A DNA stretch of 64,000 nt, taken from contig RCTD01000043.1 of the NCBI GenBank assembly GCA_014898415.1, positions 62,001 through 126,000 of the forward strand, written 5' to 3'. Below the pieces are notes generated by a model. The model was not told where the DNA came from. It was given only the letters and a program-made list of their open reading frames with translations, and made no database searches. Source of the DNA: Stromatinia cepivora. Lineage: Eukaryota; Ascomycota; Leotiomycetes; Helotiales; Sclerotiniaceae. Both the position numbers and the translations under genes were made by a program. Positions 22,558 through 32,810 of this stretch are shown piece after piece; the stretch's first letter is position 1; the number at the start of each line of letters is the position of its first letter.

Positions 22558-25173
22558 ATGACAATGAATATGGGAACTGGATATTATGGCGTTGAAACGT
22601 CTGCTCCCATTTCCAACAACATAGGTAACAGGAGTCCGCATATGCAGATCAGACAACAGCGAAGTCAGAAGTTCAACCTATATCCAACAAGGCCCCGGAC
22701 TTCTTCTAAAGCTTCCGAGCTATCTGTCAATACTACTAGGTCTGGAAATGGTACATTTCCATATCCACCCAAATCTCCCACACCATCCTCTCGCGAACAT
22801 TATTTGCCGGTTCATCCTCTCGCCCAAAATCCTCCTATCCCATATCAAAGACCCTCTACATCGCATCATCCAGTACCCAACGAACCCTCTCGATCCTACA
22901 CTGCCCCGGCACAGCACCACCTTCGACGAAAACCTTCAGAGGCTTCGCGACTGAGACAGCTTAGTAATGTGCGATCGCATTCTTCCACTGGCAGACATAC
23001 GCCTGAAAAGTCAGTAGATAATTTCTCGAGGCCACGACAAGCAAGTCTGCGGAGGCGGAACGAATCACCCAGTCCCTTGATACATGCCTCAAGATTTCGT
23101 GCAGAACCGCAAGAAGAACAAACAATAAATAATGGGTCAATTTTCAGTACGAGAGATCGAGGACTTTCATCATCCTCCTCACAATCGGGTCAACAATTCC
23201 CAGCACCTGCACCTACACCTACACTACGCCCTTCTGCATCGATCCCGGATTACCATACTGCGGATCTAAATAATGCGAGACAGCGCAATATTCCGCAAGC
23301 GAATTTCAGGCCAAGGACAGGAATCAATAGACCCGATAGTAATAACTCTTCCATATATCGGCGTGAACCCCCAATTCGCCCAACAAATTTTGACGATGAG
23401 GAAGTCAGAGCAAGCTTCAGATCTGCTCTAACTACGAACTCGAGCTACTTTGGAACAAGTGGAACAGAAAGGAGCAGCGTTTTGACGAAAAGCAGTTCAC
23501 ATACTTCTTTCTTTGGGGGGAAAGACGAAGGAATGAGTGTGGATGATGCAATTGGCATGTACGAAGGTGGATTTATGGATTCAGGAGTCGAAGATAATGA
23601 TTTAGAGGAGAAGCTCTTGGAAGCTGGGGCGGAGATCAGGCCTAGGTCTGTATATCGAGGGGAGGCGTTTGACGAGGATGACGAGTTTCGACCAATGACA
23701 CCGAGCTCGGAAAGGAGACAATCGAAGATCGAGGAGGCAATGGATGACTCTCTTGCGCCACCTGCTCTGGAGTCGTCGCAATTTTCGATTCGGGGTTCTA
23801 CTGAAATGTTTCATGTCAAAGCGTTTGAAGCAGAAAGTGCAGCAGGCATTCCAAATTTTGCCCCAGGAGATTTTCCAGAATCGAAAGAGTTTGATGGTGC
23901 GGGCGCATCTTATGAAGGTGAAGATGAATACTCCAAACCGCATTCAGCGGCGCTGCCACCACCACAGGTCAATCCGCCAGATCCAGCTAGAGATAGGTAT
24001 GGGTTCAAGAAAAAGACACAATACGTGTCGTTGGAGGAATATGAGGCTTGGAGTGGCCCTTATAATGAATACGTTGAGCGAAGGCGAAAGAAGTGGGTGT
24101 CATTGCTGAAGGATCATAGTTTGATTACCGACAAGCCAATTCGATTTCCACCAAAATCAAATAAAGTCAAACGTTTCGTCCGCAAAGGAATACCGCCTGA
24201 TTGGCGGGGAGAAGCATGGTTTTGGTACGCAGGTGGTCCGGCTATGGTGAGCAAACACTATGGTGTGTATGACAGCCTCGTGAAGCAAGCAGCTGCAGGC
24301 GGGGTTAATGAGACGGACGACGAAATTATTGAGCGGGATCTCAATCGCACGTTCCCGGATAATATCAAATTTAAACCGGATCCTCCCCCTGTCTCCGAGA
24401 AACGAAATAGCCAACCTAGCATAAAGGAACCGGAGACCCCGATGTTGAAATCGTTGCGGAGAGTATTACAAGCTTTTAGTATTTATAATCCAAGGATAGG
24501 GTATTGTCAGAGTTTGAACTTTTTGGCGGGTTTATTGTTGCTGTTTATGGATGAAGAGAAGAGTTTTTGGATGTTGAATATCATCACGAGGGTTTATTTG
24601 CCAGGAACCCACGAGGTTAATCTGGAAGGCGCAAATGTGGATTTAGGAGTACTAATGACTAGCATCAAGGAATCGATGCCTGCAATATGGGCTAAGATCG
24701 GAGGAGAACTCGACGGCACGGCAGGAGACGGGAGACTTTCCATGCGTCTTCCGCCAATCACGTTGTGTACCACAGCTTGGTTCATGTCATGCTTTATTGG
24801 CACTCTTCCAATCGAAACTACACTACGCGTATGGGACAGCTTTTTCTTCGAAGGATCAAAGACTCTTTTCCGCATCGCTTTAGCGATCTTTAAAGTAGGA
24901 GAACAGGAAATCAAGGCCGTTTCAGACCCCATGGAAATCTTCCAAGTTGTGCAAACCATTCCTCGAAGACTTGTCGATGCCAATGGACTTATGGACGCGT
25001 GCTTTCGGCGAAGAAATGGTTTCGGACATATTAGCCAGGAAACTATCGAGCAAAGGAGAGCAGAGCGCAGGAAAGGCTATGCGGAAGAAAGAGCCATTGC
25101 GAATGGGGAAATCCCGCCCAAGAGAGGTGGAACATTCTTTTCGAAGAAGAAAATCAGGAGTGCGGAGACTTAA
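22558..25173 (+). CDS. TBC-domain Rab GTPase-activating protein
   Basis: A single-exon frame of 871 residues from the first ATG (22558). The first ~480 residues are Ser/Pro/Arg-rich and probably disordered, with acidic patches. The TBC domain starts near RKGIPPDWRGEAWFWYAGGP (~residues 541-560) and runs to ~800. It has both catalytic fingers: the IxxDxxR motif as IERDLNRTF with Arg597, and the YxQ motif as YCQSLNFL with Gln651. It should therefore stimulate GTP hydrolysis on a Rab GTPase in membrane traffic. The domain style resembles fungal Gyp/Msb3-like and TBC1D-type proteins, but the target Rab cannot be told from sequence. The C-terminus is basic (KRGGTFFSKKK). Confidence 0.92.
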   Translation: MTMNMGTGYYGVETSAPISNNIGNRSPHMQIRQQRSQKFNLYPTRPRTSSKASELSVNTTRSGNGTFPYPPKSPTPSSREHYLPVHPLAQNPPIPYQRPSTSHHPVPNEPSRSYTAPAQHHLRRKPSEASRLRQLSNVRSHSSTGRHTPEKSVDNFSRPRQASLRRRNESPSPLIHASRFRAEPQEEQTINNGSIFSTRDRGLSSSSSQSGQQFPAPAPTPTLRPSASIPDYHTADLNNARQRNIPQANFRPRTGINRPDSNNSSIYRREPPIRPTNFDDEEVRASFRSALTTNSSYFGTSGTERSSVLTKSSSHTSFFGGKDEGMSVDDAIGMYEGGFMDSGVEDNDLEEKLLEAGAEIRPRSVYRGEAFDEDDEFRPMTPSSERRQSKIEEAMDDSLAPPALESSQFSIRGSTEMFHVKAFEAESAAGIPNFAPGDFPESKEFDGAGASYEGEDEYSKPHSAALPPPQVNPPDPARDRYGFKKKTQYVSLEEYEAWSGPYNEYVERRRKKWVSLLKDHSLITDKPIRFPPKSNKVKRFVRKGIPPDWRGEAWFWYAGGPAMVSKHYGVYDSLVKQAAAGGVNETDDEIIERDLNRTFPDNIKFKPDPPPVSEKRNSQPSIKEPETPMLKSLRRVLQAFSIYNPRIGYCQSLNFLAGLLLLFMDEEKSFWMLNIITRVYLPGTHEVNLEGANVDLGVLMTSIKESMPAIWAKIGGELDGTAGDGRLSMRLPPITLCTTAWFMSCFIGTLPIETTLRVWDSFFFEGSKTLFRIALAIFKVGEQEIKAVSDPMEIFQVVQTIPRRLVDANGLMDACFRRRNGFGHISQETIEQRRAERRKGYAEERAIANGEIPPKRGGTFFSKKKIRSAET

Positions 25174-26230
25174 AAGACGTTATTTACCGGCGTATGACCT
25201 AGGGAGTAATTAGGGATGTATACCTAGCATATGGTGTTTGGGGTTGTGAGTTTGTCTGGCGGCAACGGTGTGAATGGCGTTTTTTTCATTTGTGTGGGAA
25301 AAGGAGAATTTGGAATTTGGACCCCTTCTTTGCTAAGTTTGCTTTTTATCACGATGATCATGAGGCAGCATTTATATGGGGGCATATACAAATAAGGAGG
25401 GACTTTAGAGAGATTTTCTTGCGTTGGTACTGTATATTAAATTTGAACTTCTTGACGGGAAAGTATGGGTTGGTTGGACTGGGCTGTGCTGCACAATGGA
25501 GGAAAGATTTGAACATAGGGATAAGATTAGGATTAGTGTAGACAGAATAAGATAAGTGTTGATTGAAGGTCTCTTTTGGGGATGGTTGAATATCTAGTAG
25601 TGATTGTGTGTTTGAATTCATAACATTTCGAACAACGTCAAAGGGGAAGAAATACCTATCTGCCTAATATGTATTGCGTAGAAACGAACTGAATATCTAC
25701 CTCGAAACCTTCAAGCGCAACGAGCAATGGGAGTTTGGGGGGCTCCCCCTTTGAACAGCTGCTAAAACATTTAATCAATCATCTGAATGACGCTCCGCTG
25801 GCCCTCTGGGAGCCACTGCCGTGGAGGCAGAATATTAGATTTCGATTATTTGATACAATCATTTAGACTTCCACCAAGATGCAAATTTCATTAGGGACCA
25901 TTTAGTTGTCATAATTCGAATGAGTATATTGGAGGGTATGGAGTATGGAGTATGGAGTATGGAGTATGGCGAGGCATCCAAATCTAAGAGATCATTTGAC
26001 TGTTGAATTAAGATCTCAATTGGAATATTGAAGAGTAGACATTGTGAGATTGAGGCTGAGGTGTATTAACAAAGTCGGGAATTTTCACATGCTCATTGTG
26101 TTCGGTTACCCAGACAACAATTTACCCCAGACTTTCCTTTCCTTGCTGCACGTCAATAAACCTTTCGCGACTTTTAAATCTCCTTTCATGATCAGCGTCT
26201 AGAAACAACACTTTTCCACATTCGCCCATC
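25174..26230. other. Intergenic, heptamer repeat
   Basis: It contains a tandem TATGGAG heptamer run at about 25937-25968. Otherwise nothing is recognised. It holds the TBC 3' UTR and the kinesin promoter. Confidence 0.5.
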
Positions 26231-28878
26231 ATGGAACCGCCAACGACAAACTCAAAATCTGCACTCTTTGAAGTGTATTTACGATTAAGACCTCCTCCAA
26301 TATCAACTCAACAATTATACCCCGCCTTACCAACACCAGACCGCTTTCTTACTGTTGAGGAACCCACCGAGGAACAACTTCAAGATGGAACTGCATCTCC
26401 GACCCACATTACCTTAAATCCACCAAACGATAACAGACGCAGGGCAGTGGAGAAATTTGCTTTCACTCGGGTCTTTGAAGAAGAGAGTTCGCAGTTGGAT
26501 TTATTTCATGGAACAGGTGTGCTGCCTTTGGTTGAAGGTGTGCTGGGCCAAAATGGTGGAAATGGTAGAGATGGTTTGCTTGCTACATTGGGAGTCACTG
26601 GCTCTGGAAAGGTTTATATTGCGATTTTTGGATTTGCAGATTTGATGAGTGCTGATATTTCTTTCGCAGAGTCATACAATTCTTGGATCTCGACATCAAC
26701 GCGGTCTCACACAACTTGCCCTCGATTTACTCTTTCGTTCCATTGACAACAATATCCTTGATGTCAACTCACACCCTGGACTACATGGCTCCATTGCATC
26801 ATCAGATCCGTCAGAGGCCCAGGTCATGTCTGCGCAAATGTTCCTAGATACATTTTACTTCGACCCAGCCTCATCTCGAGGAAGCTCAAGAGCTCCAACA
26901 CCTCAGGTGGTACGAGTGCCCATTCCCTACCACCCAAGCCCAACCAAATTGTATCCATATTTGCCCCCCTTTCAGGCAACAGGAAGTCCTAAAAGCATCA
27001 GGATCGTGGTCCACCAGGATGATGATAGTAAAGCACCCGGATGTGCGCCAGTGCCAATTCCAGGAGAATCGACAGTATCGATGACTTCCTTTATTCCTTC
27101 ATTTATGCAAGCTACTGCAACAGCAGCCAGGAAGATGATTAGTGCTAAAACTCCTCAAAAGGGCGATTCTTACCAACCTACTCCGAGACGAACCATACCT
27201 ACAAGACCATCAGCTTTGCCAAGCAGTCCGGATATTACGGATATCACTGTTGATGTAGATCATCATGCGGAATATGCGATTCTAATTTCAATGTATGAGG
27301 TTTATAATGATAGGATATTCGATCTTTTGACGCCAGCGGTACTAAACAAATCTACAAAGGAATCTAGGAGGAGATCATTGCTATTCAAATTTACAGAACA
27401 ATCACCCGACCGGAAGGTCGTCGCTGGATTAAGGAAGATTATATGTGGTGGTATGAAAGATGCACTTATGGTCTTAGAAGCTGGTCTAAATGAAAGAAGA
27501 GTCGCGGGAACCAATTCTAATAGCACATCTTCTAGGTCACATGGATTCTTCTGCGTGGAGCTAAAGAAGAGGAGAAGGTCAAGAATACCAGGCGCTTGGG
27601 GAGGAAGTTCACTTACTGTTGTAGATTTGGCTGGAAGTGAGAGGGCCAGAGACGCTAAAACTGCCGGTGCTACATTAGCGGAGGCCGGAAAGATTAATGA
27701 GAGTTTGATGTATCTAGGACAGTGCTTGCAGACGCAGTCAGACTTTGAGAATAACACGAAAGTACGTTTTGCTCTTCTTTTTTATAGCCGGACTTCATGA
27801 ATTAACCACAGATAAACAGCCAAATCTTGTCCCATTCCGCCAATGTAAACTCACCGAACTCCTCTTCTCAAACTCTTTCCCATCGCATAGCGCAAAACCT
27901 CTGCCGGCTGCGCATCATCATCGAAATCCTCAGAAAGCAATTATGATCGTTACGGCTGACCCCCTGGGAGACTTTAACGCTACATCACAAATACTGCGCT
28001 ACTCTGCTTTAGCCAAAGAGATTACGGTTCCAAGAGTGCCATCCATTACGGCAACTATCATTGGATCCTCTGAATCATCTGACAGACATCCCAGTCTAAC
28101 TAGTCCCACATCTCCTACTTTCTCTCGATACCGTGATGGTCCACCTCAAACCCCTACCGATACCGAGCGTGAAACAATGGAGATTGCAGCGTTAGAGATT
28201 GCACGTATGTCCGAGGAGATTGATGGTTTGCGCGGCGAACTAGAGCGCGAAATGAGATTGAGAATGGAAAGTGAAGCACATCTTCAAAGTATGGAAGACA
28301 GGATGTTGGAACTGGAAATGGACATTCGAGAAGAATGCTATGAAGAAATGGAGAGGAGAATTCAAGAAGAGGCTAGGAAGTGGATGGTGCGACTGGAAGA
28401 ACATGGGGAAAGGGAAGAGGAATGGAGGGATAGAAAGGTCGAAGTCTTAGTCCGGGGATTCAGTGCTGGTCTTTATGGGGATGAAGATAAAGAAAATCAA
28501 AACGGAGATGTGACTGCGAGACTGGAAATGGAAAACGCAAAGTTGTTGAGGGAGGTTGAGAGATTGAAGAGGGAGTTGAACAGCAGAAGTCCGACAAAAA
28601 CTCGAAAGCCTTCGAATAGAATCTTGAAGGAGAGCCGAACACATGCTATGGACAAATCAGCATCGCCAATTCCAGACGATGCCAAGGATGAGGGTCTAGA
28701 ATTACGGAATAGCATGGCGAAGCTGAAGGTTGATGATGATGCTGAAGTTGGCGTTGCTAGAAGTGCGAGTGGAAAGTTGAGGATGAAAAAGAGTGCCGCG
28801 ACTACTGGAAGTCCCACGAAGAAAGTCAGGAAATTGGTCGCGAGAAAGTGGGATATGGCTGATGATGATGATTTGTAA
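26231..28878 (+). CDS. Kinesin motor protein, kinesin-6-like
   Basis: Three exons (26231-26611, 26670-27761, 27820-28878) give 843 residues; both introns are 58 nt. The motor is N-terminal. The P-loop is GVTGSGKSHT (residues 121-130), switch I is NSTSSRSH (ending His418), switch II is DLAGSE (Asp446), and PFRQCKLTELLF follows. Between P-loop and switch I there is an unusually long, Pro/Ser-rich insertion (~150-270), making the motor much longer than the usual ~350 residues. Such insertions are typical of kinesin-6 (MKLP/Klp9), which works in the anaphase spindle midzone. Coiled coil is evident at ~610-700 and ~735-765, and the tail is basic. The first intron falls exactly after the P-loop lysine. 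The kinesin-6 assignment is a tentative inference; kinesin itself is certain. Confidence 0.92.
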
Positions 28879-30626
28879 TGGGGACGGGTTTGTTTTCAAA
28901 AGGTTCTAATAAGGTCTGGTCTGGGATGGTCTAGAATGGTCTGGTACAATCAATGGAGTTCTTTCCTTAGGTGGGATTAAGGGGTTGACTGGCATGGGCT
29001 GGCTAGGTTGCATTGGTGAGAAATGGTGCTAGAAGGATGGATGGATAATGATCATCTTGGTCAAGAGATTGTTTTATGATACCTGGTTGAATTTTGTATT
29101 TGGCACTTGCTTTGTGTAATCTTTTAGTTAATTCAATTCTCATTCATTTAAAGGTAATTTGAGATGTAATACCTTTCGTGTTGAGGTGGTAAAGAGTGAT
29201 GGGAAATCATATTCGTGTGCTGTGCTGTACTGTTTCGAAAAGAGTTAGTGAATGAGAAGCATGCATTGGTACTCGTAATCCAGGTGGATGCATAGTTAGT
29301 TATCTTATATAAAGTAGAGGAGACTGGGATGGGGACGAGACACGAGGGACTCATCGTGTTGTGCTGGAAGATATGGTGATTTAGCTAATTTATCCAGCCC
29401 ATAAACGATTTTGAAGAGAGCACCGAAACGAGCATCAAAACAGCACATAAATATTATGATAGAATTCTTTGTCCTCAGCTGAGTTGCCCTCGCAGAATGT
29501 AACACCATCATAGGTAGGTGAATGTTTGATCCATGGTTGTCTTGTCTTGCAAATTGGCTGATGATATGTGCTTGAAGAATGAGATTGCTTTCTCTTTCTT
29601 CGACAACCAAGATGCCTGGCTATATAGCTGCAGATTTTGACTCATGGTATCTATTACTAGATGTTTTACAGGCGACAAAAAGGAATTTTTATGGTAACAC
29701 ATTCTAAAGTAATAAGTAGCATCTCTTCTTTATGCAAGTAAGTGAGATGTGTCGGAAAATATAGGCGATTTTAGTGTTTTATATGCCTGCCTTCAATTTG
29801 CAGAAACGATTCTTTTATGGAGTATCTTGATCACTAGAAAATGTGATATTGAGATGGAAACCCATGAATCAATGGAACTTTTGCAAATGTTATCCCAAAC
29901 GATATATTATTGAGAGGAATGAGCTATTGGGAATATATTCCCCTAACAATGTCTGCGCCACCAATAGATGGCGCGGCCTATGGACAAATGAGGAAACTTG
30001 TAGTAGGCAGTACGTCTATCAGCGAGAGGAAAATTGCAATGAAAAGGCAACAAAGCCAGTCTAAACCAGCTATTAAAGCGTGGTCCACGATCTACTTCGC
30101 AAGATACTAATGATAATGCCTTACCGTACCAATAAGTTTCACTGTAGAGCTCGCATTACAGATGAATCTACCTAGGTCTTTGACCCGTTCGGCCATAGAC
30201 CACACGCGTTTGTTGATGACAAATGGAATATCGAAGCTGCTTCAACCAATATTAAGGTTCCATACTTCCCGAAAGAACCTTCAAAACCGCAGTTTCATGG
30301 TTAGAGATACCGCTTTTATATTCACGTGAGACAGAGAGATATCACAAGGCTCGCCCGCATGTCCCATCCCCTCATCTGCAATGATTACGGAGTAAACTCA
30401 TGATACCCACTTCAGGCAAAAGACAGTCGGGAACTTTCCTCAAATCGATATCCATGGCTGACTGACAGTAGGGGTGTCTCTGAGTGCGGGATTAAAAGAA
30501 CAAACGTTTGGCTTAGAATGCTCCAAGATCTCGCTATATTTACACATTTTGGTGCAGGTCTCCATCCCTTATTAATCTAATAAGTTTCATGTGATGCCTG
30601 GGTAACTTGTTATTGGCTTCGTACTA
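28879..30626. other. Intergenic
   Basis: No gene, RNA or clear repeat recognised in 1.7 kb. Open frames at 29305-29610 and 29843-30110 lack coding character. Confidence 0.5.
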
Positions 30627-30736
30627 CTCATGCGGCCAGAAAGTATAGAAACTCTATTTATATTTGGGCCACTATTCTCTTGTAGTTTACCATCTTGTTT
30701 AACAGTGAAGTGTTCTATACTTTCTGGCCGCACGAG
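30627..30736. repeat. TA-flanked MITE, copy B
   Basis: A 110-bp element. The left end is CTCATGCGGCCAGAAAGT; the right end in reverse is CTCGTGCGGCCAGAAAGT, and pairing continues through ATAGAA. TA flanks each end. It has the same termini as 1717-1856, so the two form one family. Its arms are better preserved than in copy A. Confidence 0.8.
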
Positions 30737-30820
30737 TATGGACCAAGGACGCGGGTGCTACCCGCAGGAAGAAATATACCGAGGATGGGTAGATCATTAC
30801 CCCGCACTGACGTGGATATA

Positions 30821-31179
30821 CAGTAGAACCTCGCTATACCGGCCACTTTTATACCGGAATCCCACTTATACCGGTTATTTTTCAATAAAATCTCATTTTT
30901 TATATATGAATACCGGAATTCCGGTAATTTTACAAATACCGGCCAAAATTTCAGAATTTCGGTATAAAAATTAAAGGGAAAAAACTCGTACACCCTTGCT
31001 ACAAATCTATCATATAATAGATTTATAAAATTGTAAAAAAAATAAAACTAAAATTTTCAGACGGGACTGGGGGGCCGATTATACAAATCTCATTGATACC
31101 TAGTTACCTAACCTCATTATACCGGAATCCCGGAATTGATTGGTCGAATTTTTTGGGCCGGTATAACGGGGTGCTACTG
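30821..31179. repeat. Pogo/Tigger-type MITE
   Basis: A 359-bp element. The left end reads CAGTAGAACCTCGCTATACC and the right end in reverse reads CAGTAGCACCCCGTTATACC, followed by GGCC on both arms. TA is duplicated on both sides (30819-30820 and 31180-31181). CAG-start termini and TA targets are typical of the pogo/Tigger branch of Tc1/mariner. Subterminal TACCGGAAT motifs recur inside. It has no coding capacity, so it would need a transposase in trans. Confidence 0.8.
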
Positions 31180-31681
31180 TACTCCGTACATCCGTAGCTC
31201 CGTCGCTTCTTCATGTTTACTATTGGTTCCAGTATCATGTGAGTACAGAAGGACCTGGTTATACGAGACCGAGAAATTCAATCAATTAAATCCTGTATAA
31301 AGAGGAATCCCGTATATCCCAGATAAAATATCAAGGTATCAAATTTATACGATTCAAAATAATCTTAATTTTGTTTATAAAAATATTCTAATAAATTCTA
31401 TATATATTTTATAATTATTTTTAATATTAATTCTTATTTCTTTTATTTTAATATTTTTTCAAAATTTAAATTTTCAATTCTCTTTTATTTTTGATATAAT
31501 ATTAAAAATCGAATAGTTTCAAAAGCTTGAATATTATTAATAAATTTCTTTTCAATTATTTCATTTATATCTTTATTATTTATTTCTATTACTTTTCTTT
31601 TTATTATAATTATATTAATAAGAATATTCAAATCATTTTCTTTATTAATTATATACTCTAAATAAAATGAAATATACTTTT

Positions 31682-31991
31682 TATCACGGGATAGTATGAC
31701 TACAGAGCACTTTCAGGGATCGGGGAATAGGTGGTACATGTGATTGGTAGAGTAAATAGAATTGAATGATTTGTTTTTGATTATATGAATTGAGGGTTGT
31801 ATATATAGAACAAATGAATGGTTATTTAGCTGATGAGTATTTTGATTAGATTAGATCTTTATTTATTAGTATATCAGGATCATTTTATCAATCGAAGAGA
31901 TTGATAAGGTCTAGAAGATCCTTCATTCCGATTGGAAAGCATACTCTTGATCCTTCGTAGGATACAGAGGATCGCAAGGCTTTCCGTGACA
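31682..31991 (-). mobile_element. Solo LTR 1 nested in the A+T-rich relic
   Basis: A 310-bp block of ordinary base composition inside A+T-saturated DNA. Read on the minus strand it starts TGTCACGGAAAG and ends CCCGTGATA (CA changed to TA). It is flanked on both sides by the same 5-bp duplication CTTTT (31677-31681 and 31992-31996). A TATATATA-type box lies within it. No internal retroelement sequence is adjacent, so this is a solo LTR left by LTR-LTR recombination. Confidence 0.75.
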
Positions 31992-32664
31992 CTTTTTAAT
32001 ATCAAGAACATTAATAATAGTATTATAATATTAAAATTATATTAAAATCATTTGTAAAGCCTTCAAATTATCCTTAGAACTTTATTATATATTCAATAGT
32101 ATTCTAAAACTAGAATTTAAATCGATATACTTTGATTTATTTTAATAATTTAATATAATATTAGTTTTTATATTGTTTTAAATTAGTATCCTTTATATAT
32201 AAATTTTAATATACCGAGTTTCTAAGAATAATTAAGATTTTGATTGAAATATTCGATTCTAAATTATATAATTCATTATTATAAATAAAGTTTCCAATTC
32301 TATATAATTTCTTAATCAAAAAGTTAATATTTTGTTATAATATTAAATAGGAATTATTGAATATAAATATTTATAAAGCAATTGATAATTCTAATTTCTT
32401 TTATTATTAAAATATATATAAAGATATTATTCATTAATAAAGAGGCTTTTTTATTTTGAATTTTTATATGATTATCGAATTATATAAGATATTTAAGAAA
32501 AATATTATTCTTTATTTAAGATTTTTTATTTGATCGATATTTAATCCTTAAATTATTAAAACTTGTAATATTTATTATTCTGAATATATAAAGAATTTTA
32601 GTTACTTTAATAATCCAAAAAGAGAATTTATAAGTATTTATTATATTTGTAATAAGATTGAAAA

Positions 32665-32810
32665 TATTACAGCGGTTGGTAGGGTCTTAAATAATATGAT
32701 AATATTCTATATAAAAGAGAAGAAGATGTAAAAGCACCTCTGATTATATAAAGAATAGTGAATGCCTGAGGCATCTATGCTAGCTAGGAACGGGTGGTGA
32801 ACCCGTGACA
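32665..32810 (-). mobile_element. Solo LTR 2 nested in the A+T-rich relic
   Basis: A 146-bp block. On the minus strand it starts TGTCACGGGTTC and ends GCTGTAATA (probably from GTAACA). A perfect 5-bp duplication GAAAA flanks it (32660-32664 and 32811-32815). It shares the TGTCACGG start with solo LTR 1 but otherwise differs, so it belongs to a related but distinct small LTR family. Confidence 0.7.

Noticed and set aside
29305..30110. Open frames of 64-101 codons downstream of the kinesin gene
   Set aside because: No motifs, no consistent splice sites, and frames on both strands overlap.
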